The position numbers were made by a program, and so were the translations under genes. A model generated the notes under the pieces. The model was given only the letters and a program-made list of their open reading frames with translations, did not search any database and was not told the DNA's origin. From DAOTWP01 sp034435675 (GTDB taxonomy: Bacteria; Chloroflexota; Anaerolineae; Aggregatilineales; Phototrophicaceae), in assembly GCA_034435675.1 (NCBI GenBank), contig DAOTWP010000323.1, positions 1 through 8,098 on the forward strand: a stretch of 8,098 nt of DNA. Reading direction: 5' to 3'. This document shows positions 1 through 6,010 of the stretch, piece after piece (position 1 is the stretch's first letter; every line of letters begins with the position of its first letter).

Positions 1-1
1 C

Positions 2-756
2 ATCACCGCGGCGATTAATCTTGGACTGGCGCTGTACCTGCTGCTGGCACTGCCGGAAACCATGCCCAGCGCCCGGCAGACATACCCGCTGTGCCGGATG
101 GTGGTTTCCGCGTGATTTTCCGGGATCGCACGTTTGTGACGGTGATTGGGCTGTTCGTCCTCGCGCTGAGCGCCCCGACGACCATGTTCACGCTGCTGTT
201 GATCTACGCCAAAACGCATTATGGCGTCGCGGAAGAGAGTTTTAGCTGGATTGTAACTACCAACGCCCTGATGGTGGTCTTTTTGCAAACCAGCATTACG
301 CGCTTCAGTGCGCGCTTTCCGCCGGTGCCGGTGATGGCGGCAGGCGCGCTGCTCTACGCGCTGGGCATCGGCAGCGTGGGACTGGGCACGGCGTTCCCGG
401 CATTTCTGCTGAGCATGGTGGTGCTGACGTTTGGTGAACTGTTGATTGCCCCCACGACCACAGCGTTCGTTGCTAACCTTGCCCCGGCGGACCGCCGCGC
501 GCGCTATATGGGCGTGTTCAGCATTACCTACCCGATTGCAGCCGGGTTTGCCCCGGTCATCGGCGGCTTTCTGGGTGACACTGTTGCGCCGCAGGCAACC
601 TGGTTCGGCGCAATGTTCATGACACTGATCGCGGCAGGAGGATTCGTCTGGCTGGCACGCCAGAAAACCTTCACGCAGCATTTTACAGCGCAGGTGCAGG
701 CGACATCTGCACCACCAATGAGACACAGGTCTGATGAGGACGCGCATGGCATTTGA
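2..756 (+). CDS. MFS (DHA1-like) exporter, C-terminal half, 5'-partial and frameshifted
   Basis: Inner-membrane major facilitator superfamily transporter, probably a proton-coupled drug or metabolite exporter. The gene enters from the left edge. Frame 2 reads the end of TM6 and the central loop (residues ending LPETMPSAR) and stops at 113-115. The homologous continuation lies in frame 1, from about position 94 (DGGFRVIFRDRTF) to the TGA at 754-756, and frame 1 is closed upstream by TAA at 16-18. A one-base deletion between about 62 and 112 would explain this. The frame-1 part has six hydrophobic segments, as expected for TM7-TM12, including YMGVFSITYPIAAGFAPVIGG, the usual TM11-type MFS signature. 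A GTG at 91 could start the second frame formally, but half an MFS with no N-terminal bundle is not a plausible gene. The tail is rich in Gln, Thr and His and overlaps the next gene by 11 bases, suggesting translational coupling. The substrate cannot be read from sequence. It is either a recent pseudogene or an assembly error. Confidence 0.85.
737..740 (+). promoter_or_regulatory. Shine-Dalgarno site deciding the start of the ROK-like gene
   Basis: AGGA lies five bases before the ATG at 746-748 and inside the end of the MFS gene. The earlier in-frame ATG at 734 has only a weak purine patch (ACAGG) upstream and would itself contain this site. The start at 746 (MAFEPIDVQ) is therefore preferred. 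Confidence 0.6.
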
Positions 757-1822
757 ACCCATTGATGTGCAAGCATCACTCAACCAGATGCACATTGTTG
801 ATCTGGCAGGGCTGCCGGTCCCGCCGGAACTGATCGGCAAAAGCGGTTATGACCTGCTCTCTGCAAAGGCGCTGGCGGCGCTGTTTCAGGAGCTGGCAGC
901 GCAGTACCCGCTGGCTACTGCAGGGCTGCATGCCGGGCAGGTGCAAAGCTGGTTTGAACAACTGCCGGTCAAAGAAGCGTACAAGCTGGGCATCGCTGCC
1001 GGGCACCGGCTGGGCTACCTGCTGCTGACGCTCAAGACTGCCGGGCGGCTTAACCGGGCGGCACGCCCACAGTGGGGCGATTCTGAATGGACACACTGGC
1101 AGAACATCCGGCAGGTGTGGATCGGCGGCGGCAGCGCGGCGGGCTGGCTGGGCGAACATCTGCGTTCCGGCGCGGCGGAAGTGCTGGGGCGCAGCGGTAT
1201 CAAGGACTGCGACGTGCGCCGTTCCGAATTTGGTGCCCAGATTGGGCTGGTCGGCATGGGGCGTGTGCTGGCAGACGCGACAGACACCGCGCTGGTCTTT
1301 GACTTTGGCAGCAGCAGTGCCAAACGCGCCATTGCTTACTATGCCGGGGGCACTCTGGCAGCATTGCGCCCGCTGCCTGCACTGCCTGCCCCGGCAGAAG
1401 CACGCGAAATGCTGCTGGACAGCAGCGGGCGCACCCGGCTGTTTAACTGGATGAGCCGGCTGATCACCAGCACCTGCGCGGAATATGCTGAAGATCCCAA
1501 AACGCTGAACATTGGCGCCTGCCTTGCCTGTTACCTAAGCGATGGGCAGCCACTGCCGCTTTATGAAGCCGGTTACTACGCCCTGCGGCATTTGTCCGAC
1601 AACTTGCAGCAGCACCTTGCCGAAGACCTGAGCCAGCACCTTGACGGTCAGATCAAGCTGCGTCTGCTGCATGACGGCACTGCCGCCGCCAGTGCTTACG
1701 CGGGTACTCCGCAGGCGGCGGTAATTACGCTGGGCACGGCGCTGGGCATTGGCTTTCCCCCTCCGGCGGAGGGCGTGCAGCCGCTTGCGCCGGAGCTGTC
1801 GTTCATTCTGCCCACAACATGA
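746..1822 (+). CDS. ROK/ASKHA-fold sugar-kinase-like protein with permuted motif order
   Basis: Cytoplasmic protein of 358 residues (362 from the ATG at 734). It carries the signatures of ROK-type ATP-dependent sugar kinases, but in an unusual order. Residues 80-100 (AAGHRLGYLLLTL) and 125-137 (VWIGGGSAAGWLG), followed by a segment ending AQIGLVGMGRVLA, look like the C-terminal third of a ROK protein (adenosine motif, then the DAGLIGAA-type helix). Only after that come VFDFGSSSAKRAI (about 184-196), resembling the N-terminal DxGGT phosphate-1 strand, LLHDGTAAASAYAG (307-320), resembling NDANAAA with the catalytic-base Asp at 310, and VITLGTALGIGF (326-337), the phosphate-2 motif. The protein ends about 20 residues later. 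The HxxCxCGxxGC zinc motif of classical ROK proteins is absent. Overlap with the MFS gene suggests co-expression. The substrate is unknown; kinase activity is inferred from motifs only. It could instead be a non-catalytic sugar-binding or regulatory ASKHA protein. Confidence 0.7.
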   Translation: MAFEPIDVQASLNQMHIVDLAGLPVPPELIGKSGYDLLSAKALAALFQELAAQYPLATAGLHAGQVQSWFEQLPVKEAYKLGIAAGHRLGYLLLTLKTAGRLNRAARPQWGDSEWTHWQNIRQVWIGGGSAAGWLGEHLRSGAAEVLGRSGIKDCDVRRSEFGAQIGLVGMGRVLADATDTALVFDFGSSSAKRAIAYYAGGTLAALRPLPALPAPAEAREMLLDSSGRTRLFNWMSRLITSTCAEYAEDPKTLNIGACLACYLSDGQPLPLYEAGYYALRHLSDNLQQHLAEDLSQHLDGQIKLRLLHDGTAAASAYAGTPQAAVITLGTALGIGFPPPAEGVQPLAPELSFILPTT

Positions 1823-1876
1823 CGTTTAACACGTAAGATCAGTGCAATGCGACAGCATCCATACTCGTGATCGCTG

Positions 1877-1882
1877 TATAAT
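1877..1882 (+). promoter_or_regulatory. Probable -10 box of the copZ-like gene
   Basis: A perfect TATAAT in the 102-base gap before the chaperone gene, in a locally AT-rich patch. Transcription would start near 1889-1890. No convincing -35 element is visible at 16-18 bases spacing (AGCATC lies there), so the promoter may rely on an activator or on the -10 alone. Confidence 0.55.
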
Positions 1883-1884
1883 AT

Positions 1885-1904
1885 AAATACCCTACCCGGT
1901 ATTT
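1885..1904 (+). promoter_or_regulatory. Inverted-repeat operator, CsoR-like copper site
   Basis: A perfect 7-bp inverted repeat, AAATACC and GGTATTT, flanks the six bases CTACCC. The core ATACCCTACCCGGTAT closely resembles the TACCC...GGGTA operators known for CsoR-family copper-sensing repressors in front of copZ/copA operons. It starts two bases after the TATAAT and covers the expected transcription start, an ideal place for repression that is relieved by Cu(I). The CsoR assignment is inference from the palindrome and the downstream gene; no csoR gene is in the window. Confidence 0.5.
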
Positions 1905-1924
1905 TAGGATTGGAGTGAAGCCCT

Positions 1925-2134
1925 ATGGACCAGAAAACGTTCACTGTCCCCAACATTGGCTGCGATGGCTGTGTGCGCACCATCAAGAACGAACTGACCG
2001 CGCTTGCCGGGATCAAGTCGGTTGAAGGCAGCGTCAGCAGCAAGCAGGTGACAGTGCAGTGGGATACCCCAGCGTCGTGGGACAGCATCGTTCAGACGCT
2101 CAAGGAAATTGACTACGCCCCTGCCGACGCATAA
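1925..2134 (+). CDS. copZ: CopZ-like copper chaperone (HMA domain protein)
   Basis: Small cytoplasmic metal-binding protein of 69 residues, the usual length of a single heavy-metal-associated domain (beta-alpha-beta-beta-alpha-beta). It probably binds Cu(I) and hands it to an efflux ATPase or a sensor. The metal site is Cys13-Asp-Gly-Cys16 in NIGCDGCVRTI. The residue that is Met in the usual GMTCxxC loop is Ile here, and the Thr/Ser before the first Cys is Gly. Downstream, VEGSVSSKQVTVQWD is the typical strand 2-strand 3 hairpin, and DYAPADA closes the fold. GGAG at 1912-1915 with nine bases spacing supports the ATG. It has its own promoter and a CsoR-like operator and no copA or csoR adjacent, so it looks like a monocistronic copper-induced gene. 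Other thiophilic metals (Zn, Hg) cannot be excluded from sequence. Confidence 0.85.
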   Translation: MDQKTFTVPNIGCDGCVRTIKNELTALAGIKSVEGSVSSKQVTVQWDTPASWDSIVQTLKEIDYAPADA

Positions 2135-2164
2135 GTGGCGCTCTATAAAACCTGTTTTGCCAAA

Positions 2165-2292
2165 CAAGGGGAGGATGCAGGTTAACGATTTAATCGGATA
2201 ACGTCTTGCGTAGGGGCAAAGCATGCTTCAACCTACCAGTAACCCGATTATCTTCTCGAAGCGCCTCATCCCCTTGCCCAAGCATACGCAAG
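2165..2292. repeat. Structured intergenic DNA with overlapping imperfect inverted repeats
   Basis: This gene-free stretch can fold in two competing ways. In one, CAAGGGGA (2165-2172) pairs with TCCCCTTG (2269-2276) and TAATCGG (2191-2197) with CCGATTA (2244-2250), around the perfect palindrome AAGCATGCTT (2219-2228). In the other, CTTGCGTA (2205-2212) pairs with TACGCAAG (2285-2292) and GGGCAA (2214-2219) with TTGCCC (2274-2279). The rest of the 2135-2365 gap shows no convincing coding frame. It might be the 3' region of the copZ transcript, a small structured RNA or a decayed miniature element; I cannot choose between them. Confidence 0.35.
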
Positions 2293-2308
2293 CTTAAGCG
2301 CCGCAAAG

Positions 2309-2352
2309 CAGTGGGGGCACTGAGCACACAGATGTGTGTTGTGCCCCCGCTG
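2309..2352. terminator. Hairpin between convergent genes, candidate bidirectional terminator
   Basis: CAGTGGGGGCAC (2309-2320) pairs with GTGCCCCCGCTG (2341-2352), 12 pairs with one G-T wobble. The loop holds a second small stem, CACAC (2325-2329) with GTGTG (2334-2338). It sits 14 bases past the stop of the carrier-protein gene on the minus strand and downstream of the copZ-like gene on the plus strand. Neither side has a clear T-run, so it may be a U-poor terminator or a transcript-end stabiliser. Confidence 0.5.
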
Positions 2353-2365
2353 GCACGTTCGACTG

Positions 2366-2854
2366 TTACCCCTCGATCTCCAGCAGCACATGACTGCGCG
2401 CCACCACCTGCCCCGGCTCAACCTGAACGGTGCTGATAGTGCCGCCCCGCGGGGCGCGAATTTCGTTTTCCATCTTCATCGCTTCCAGCACCAGCAGCGG
2501 CTGGCCCACTTCCACCGCCTGCCCCGGCTGCACCAGCACCCGGCTGATTAACCCCGGAATAGGCGCTTTGACGCGCCCGTCACCACTGCGCGGCTGCCCA
2601 TCAGCCGCCTGTTCGTCGCGGATTTCCAGAGTGCTGGTGCGCCCCAGCGCCCGCAGCCAGCGCAGGTCGCGGTCAAAGGCGATCTCATAGGGCTGTCCAT
2701 CAACCATCAGCCAGTCCAGCGCCTCGCCCTCTGGCAGCGTCACGCGGTGTCCCCTGCCGTTGACGGTAACGACAAACTCACGGTCATGGGGCAGCACCGT
2801 ACCGGTTTCCACCGCGAACACCTGCCCGTTGAGCGTGATTTTGAACTTGTTCAT
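2366..2854 (-). CDS. Biotin carboxyl carrier protein of an acyl-CoA carboxylase
   Basis: Carrier subunit of 162 residues that shuttles the carboxyl group, as carboxybiotin, from the biotin carboxylase to the carboxyltransferase. The C-terminal biotinyl domain (about 95-160) has the canonical EAMKMEN motif with the biotinylated Lys at 127, plus the PIPGLISRV and RAPRGGTI strands. The first 80 residues (KITLNGQVF..., VVTVNGRGHRVTL..., VDGQPYEIAF) resemble the BT-type linker domain that joins carboxylase and carrier in alpha subunits of propionyl-CoA-type carboxylases. This gene therefore looks like the C-terminal part of an alpha subunit encoded separately. The start is supported by GAGGAG at 2861-2866, six bases before the ATG. 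It lies 20 bases after the biotin carboxylase and is the last gene of the minus-strand run, followed by a hairpin. No biotin ligase is present locally. Confidence 0.92.
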   Translation of the reverse strand: MNKFKITLNGQVFAVETGTVLPHDREFVVTVNGRGHRVTLPEGEALDWLMVDGQPYEIAFDRDLRWLRALGRTSTLEIRDEQAADGQPRSGDGRVKAPIPGLISRVLVQPGQAVEVGQPLLVLEAMKMENEIRAPRGGTISTVQVEPGQVVARSHVLLEIEG

Positions 2855-2874
2855 GATTTACTCCTCGTCACAGG

Positions 2875-4347
2875 CTATTCCGGCAAACGGCGGCTGCTGC
2901 GATACCACCCGCCCTGTAAGCGTTCCGATGAAACCGGCGCGGACAGGCTGCTGCGCCGCAGATACAGCACGGCGGCAATCGCGGCGAGGTCTTCCAGCGG
3001 CAGATGATTCTGCGGCACCGCGCCAGGCGGTTCGAGCGAAGCGGTAGTATAACAGCCCACCGCGAACGTTTCTGAACGCAGTATCTCCTGCAAGTAAGAT
3101 TGATTCGTCGTCAGTTCGCCCACATTGAACTCGCTCAGGGCGCGCTGCATCCGGCTGACCGCCTGGGCGCGATCCTGCCCCCACACAGTGAGCTTGGCGA
3201 CTAACGGCGTATAGACTGCCGGAATGTTGTAACCCACCTGCACATGGGTATCAACGCGCACCGCACTGCCCCCCGGCAGCCGCAGGTGGCGCACCAACCC
3301 CGGCGAAGGCATCAGGCGGTTCAGGGGGTCTTCGGCATTAACTCGCACCATAATCGTATGCCCATGCGGCAGCGCCTGCTCCTGATTGATGCTCAGCGCC
3401 TCGCCCGCCGCGATGCGAATCTGTTCGCGCACCAAATCCACCCGCGCCAGCATTTCGTTAAGCGAGTGTTCGGTCTGGATGCGCGCTTTAATCTCGGTGA
3501 AGAAGATACCCCCCATTTCGTCAACGAGAAATTCAACAGTGCCCAGACCGTCATACTTGAACAGGCGGGCAAGCTCTACCGCCATCGTCCACAACTGCTG
3601 GCGACGTTCCAGCGGCAGGCACGGCGCTGGCGCTTCTTCCACCAGCTTGCGGTTGCGGTAAACCAGCGACCCTTCGTGATCGCCAAAATGCACGATCCTG
3701 CCCTGCTGGTCGGCAATCAACGTGACGCCGACCTGATGCGCAGGCATGATCGCGCGTTCCAGATACACCTCGCGCCTACCGTAGACCGCCTGCGCTTCTG
3801 CCTGTGTGGTCTGCACGGTTTGCAGCAGGCGTTCCGGGCTGCGCACCAACCGTTCGCCGGGACCGCGCCCGCCGCTGCATGATTTCACAATTACCGGGTA
3901 GCCCAGCGCCTGCGCAGCATCTGCCAGCGCGGCAGGATTGTCGCCGTCAAAACTGACAGGCGAACTCGCTACTGTCGGGAACCCTGCTGCGCGGGCATGC
4001 TCCAGCGCGTTGGTCTTGTTGCGCAGCGTGTCGATCACATCAGCGCGCGGACCAATGAACGTGATGCCCGCAGCGGTACAGGCGCGCGCAAACCCCGCCT
4101 CTTCCGCCAGATAGCCGTAGCCGGGGTGCAGGGCGTCAGCGCCGTGTTCCTGCGCGATTTTGATAATGGCGTCGCCATCCATGAACCCGGTTTTGAGCAG
4201 CACACACTCGTCTGCAAGGCGCACATGCAGCGAATGTTGGTCAGCCGCTTCGTACAGCGCGATAGTCTTGATGCCCAGTTCACGGCAGCTTTGCAGCACG
4301 CGCACCGCGATTTCGCCACGATTGGCGATGAGCAGTTTCTTAAACAT
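2875..4347 (-). CDS. Biotin carboxylase subunit of acyl-CoA carboxylase, divergent active site
   Basis: ATP-grasp enzyme of 490 residues that carboxylates biotin on the carrier protein using ATP and bicarbonate. The N-terminal domain starts FKKLLIANRGEIAVRVL; HPGYGYLAEEAGFA (74-87) and IGP (98-100) follow. ATP-grasp residues seen include Lys111, Lys155, Lys234 (RKLVEEAPAP), Glu272, Glu285, Arg289, Gln291, Glu293 and Arg335 (VNAEDP context). Against E. coli AccC, aligned by eye, several positions differ: His209 is Gln205, Glu211 is Gly207, His236 is Asn232 and Asn290 is Lys287 (EMN is EIK). The glycine-rich loop is CSGGRGPGER instead of SGGGGGRGMR. The protein exceeds AccC (449) by a tail (LEDLAAIAAVLYLRR ... 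GGWYRSSRR) like the region after the BC domain in fused alpha subunits. AGGAG nine bases upstream supports the ATG. It lies 23 bases after the carboxyltransferase gene. Family membership is firm; full activity is less so. Confidence 0.9.
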   Translation of the reverse strand: MFKKLLIANRGEIAVRVLQSCRELGIKTIALYEAADQHSLHVRLADECVLLKTGFMDGDAIIKIAQEHGADALHPGYGYLAEEAGFARACTAAGITFIGPRADVIDTLRNKTNALEHARAAGFPTVASSPVSFDGDNPAALADAAQALGYPVIVKSCSGGRGPGERLVRSPERLLQTVQTTQAEAQAVYGRREVYLERAIMPAHQVGVTLIADQQGRIVHFGDHEGSLVYRNRKLVEEAPAPCLPLERRQQLWTMAVELARLFKYDGLGTVEFLVDEMGGIFFTEIKARIQTEHSLNEMLARVDLVREQIRIAAGEALSINQEQALPHGHTIMVRVNAEDPLNRLMPSPGLVRHLRLPGGSAVRVDTHVQVGYNIPAVYTPLVAKLTVWGQDRAQAVSRMQRALSEFNVGELTTNQSYLQEILRSETFAVGCYTTASLEPPGAVPQNHLPLEDLAAIAAVLYLRRSSLSAPVSSERLQGGWYRSSRRLPE

Positions 4348-4370
4348 GCGTTCTTTCTCCTGTGCGGGCG

Positions 4371-5912
4371 CTACATGGGCGAAATGCCGTGCTTCCTGGG
4401 CGTATGGCGCTCGCGTTTTGCCAGCGTCAGTTCCAGCGCCCGGATCAGCACGCGGCGTGTGTCGCGCGGTTCGATTACCTCGTCAATCAACCCGCGCGAG
4501 GCGGCGACATAGGGATTGTTGAACTTATGCTGGTAATCGTCCACCAGTTCCTTACGCCGCGCTGCCGGGTCTGCCGCGCCTTTCAGTTCACCCCTGAACA
4601 GGATGTTGACCGCGCCCTCAGCGCCCATCACCGCGATTTCCGCATTGGGCCAGGCGTACAGCAGGTCGCCGCGCAGCCCTTTGCTGCTCATCACGCAGTA
4701 CGCCCCGCCGTAGCTCTTGCGCAAAATGACCATCAGCTTGGGCACAGTCGCTTCGCTGTAGGCGTAGATCATGCGCGCGCCATTGCGAATGATGCCGCCG
4801 TATTCCTGATCCTTGCCCGGCAAAAAGCCCGGCACATCCTGTAAGGTGATGATCGGGATATTATAGGCATCACAGATGCGGATGAAGTGCGCCGTTTTGA
4901 TGGACGCCTGAATATCAATGCAGCCCGCCAACACGGTCGGCTGGTTGGCGACCAGCCCAACGACATAGCCGTTCAGGCGCGCAAAGCCGACCACCATATT
5001 CGCTGCCCACAGCCGGTGGACTTCCAGAAAACTGCCGTCGTCCACAATGCTGCCGATCACCTGCCGCACATCATAGGGCTTGTACGGTTCGGTGGGCACA
5101 AGCTGTTCCAGTTCGGGGCAGCGCCGCTCCGGGTCATCGGTCGGGCGCACATAGGGCGGGTCATCCTGATTATTCGACGGCAGGTAGTTGAGCAGACCGC
5201 GCACCTGCATCAGGCATTCGCGGTCATCGCGCGTCAGGAAATGGCACACGCCGCTGTCCTGACTGTGGACGCGCCCGCCGCCCAGGTCTTCAAATGTCAC
5301 TTCTTCCTGCATCACCGCCTTGACCACATCCGGTCCGGTGATGAACATATAGCTGTTTTCCGTCATAAACACGAAATCGGTCAGCGCTGGCGAATAGACC
5401 GCCCCACCCGCGCACGGACCGAGAATCACCGAAATCTGCGGGATCACGCCGGACGCCTCGCAGTTGGCGTCAAAGATGCGCGCATAACCACCCAGGCTGT
5501 CCACGCCTTCCTGAATCCGCGCGCCGCCGCTGTCGTTCAGCGCGATAAACGGGCAGCCGTACTGCATCGCCATTTTCATCGCCTTGACGATTTTGTTGGC
5601 GTGCATTTCGCCCAGCGAGCCGCCCATCACCGCCGCATCCTGCGCCGCCGCGATGACATGCCGCCCGTTGACCAGCCCGAAGCCGGTGATGACACCGTCG
5701 CCATAACGCGACTGCTTGCCGCCCATGTAGGTTTCAAAACGCGGCAGCACCAGCGAGTCAATTTCCGTAAACGTGCCGGGATCGAACAGCAGTTCCAGCC
5801 GTTCGCGAGCAGTCAGGCGTCCCTTGCTGTGCTGGGTTTCGGCGTCTCTGGGCGTTCCCGCAGAAATCGCGCGGCGTTCGCGCAGATCGTTGATGTAATC
5901 ATCCATTCGCAT
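4371..5912 (-). CDS. Acyl-CoA carboxylase carboxyltransferase (beta) subunit, PccB/AccD5-like
   Basis: Cytoplasmic carboxyltransferase of 513 residues, full length for the family, moving CO2 from carboxybiotin to an acyl-CoA (acetyl- or propionyl-CoA, giving malonyl- or methylmalonyl-CoA). The N-terminal crotonase-like half has GRLTARERLELLFDPGTF (31-48), NDSGGARIQEGVDSLGGY (126-143) and GPCAGGAVYSPALTDF (165-180, first oxyanion loop). The C-terminal half has DVPGFLPGKDQEYGGIIRNG (359-378) and KSYGGAYCVMSSK (399-411, second oxyanion loop). At the residue after GGAY, Asp in propionyl-CoA enzymes, this protein has Cys406, so the substrate cannot be assigned. AGGAAG upstream, about nine bases away, supports the ATG at 5912; an internal Met at residue 3 is the alternative. 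It follows the PPTase gene after 98 bases and precedes the biotin carboxylase by 23, so it is probably cotranscribed with both. Confidence 0.93.
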   Translation of the reverse strand: MRMDDYINDLRERRAISAGTPRDAETQHSKGRLTARERLELLFDPGTFTEIDSLVLPRFETYMGGKQSRYGDGVITGFGLVNGRHVIAAAQDAAVMGGSLGEMHANKIVKAMKMAMQYGCPFIALNDSGGARIQEGVDSLGGYARIFDANCEASGVIPQISVILGPCAGGAVYSPALTDFVFMTENSYMFITGPDVVKAVMQEEVTFEDLGGGRVHSQDSGVCHFLTRDDRECLMQVRGLLNYLPSNNQDDPPYVRPTDDPERRCPELEQLVPTEPYKPYDVRQVIGSIVDDGSFLEVHRLWAANMVVGFARLNGYVVGLVANQPTVLAGCIDIQASIKTAHFIRICDAYNIPIITLQDVPGFLPGKDQEYGGIIRNGARMIYAYSEATVPKLMVILRKSYGGAYCVMSSKGLRGDLLYAWPNAEIAVMGAEGAVNILFRGELKGAADPAARRKELVDDYQHKFNNPYVAASRGLIDEVIEPRDTRRVLIRALELTLAKRERHTPRKHGISPM

Positions 5913-6010
5913 TCTGTTTTCTTCCTTCCGTCACGAATCAACGTGTGGAACCGCATTTATTGTTGCGCATCAATTCAGGACTTACGCAGTTCGTCGGCGA
6001 ACAAAGGGCG

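Noticed and set aside
91..93. GTG as a true start of a short MFS gene
   Set aside because: Upstream sequence in frame 2 encodes the expected preceding transmembrane segment, so the break is a frameshift and not a gene start.
2147..2158. AAAAC-CT-GTTTT palindrome after copZ as a terminator
   Set aside because: Five A/T-rich pairs with a two-base loop and no T-run; too weak.
2172..2200. Tiny frame starting at the ATG after GGGGAGG
   Set aside because: The purine-rich box directly abuts the ATG, leaving no room for ribosome spacing, and the frame ends after eight residues.
2206..2436. Small plus-strand frame in the convergence zone
   Set aside because: No ribosome binding site, no motif, and it runs through the hairpin into the antisense of the carrier-protein gene.
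5913..6010. Separate promoter for the carboxylase genes
   Set aside because: AT-rich words occur on the minus strand, but no -35/-10 pair with sensible spacing could be found.
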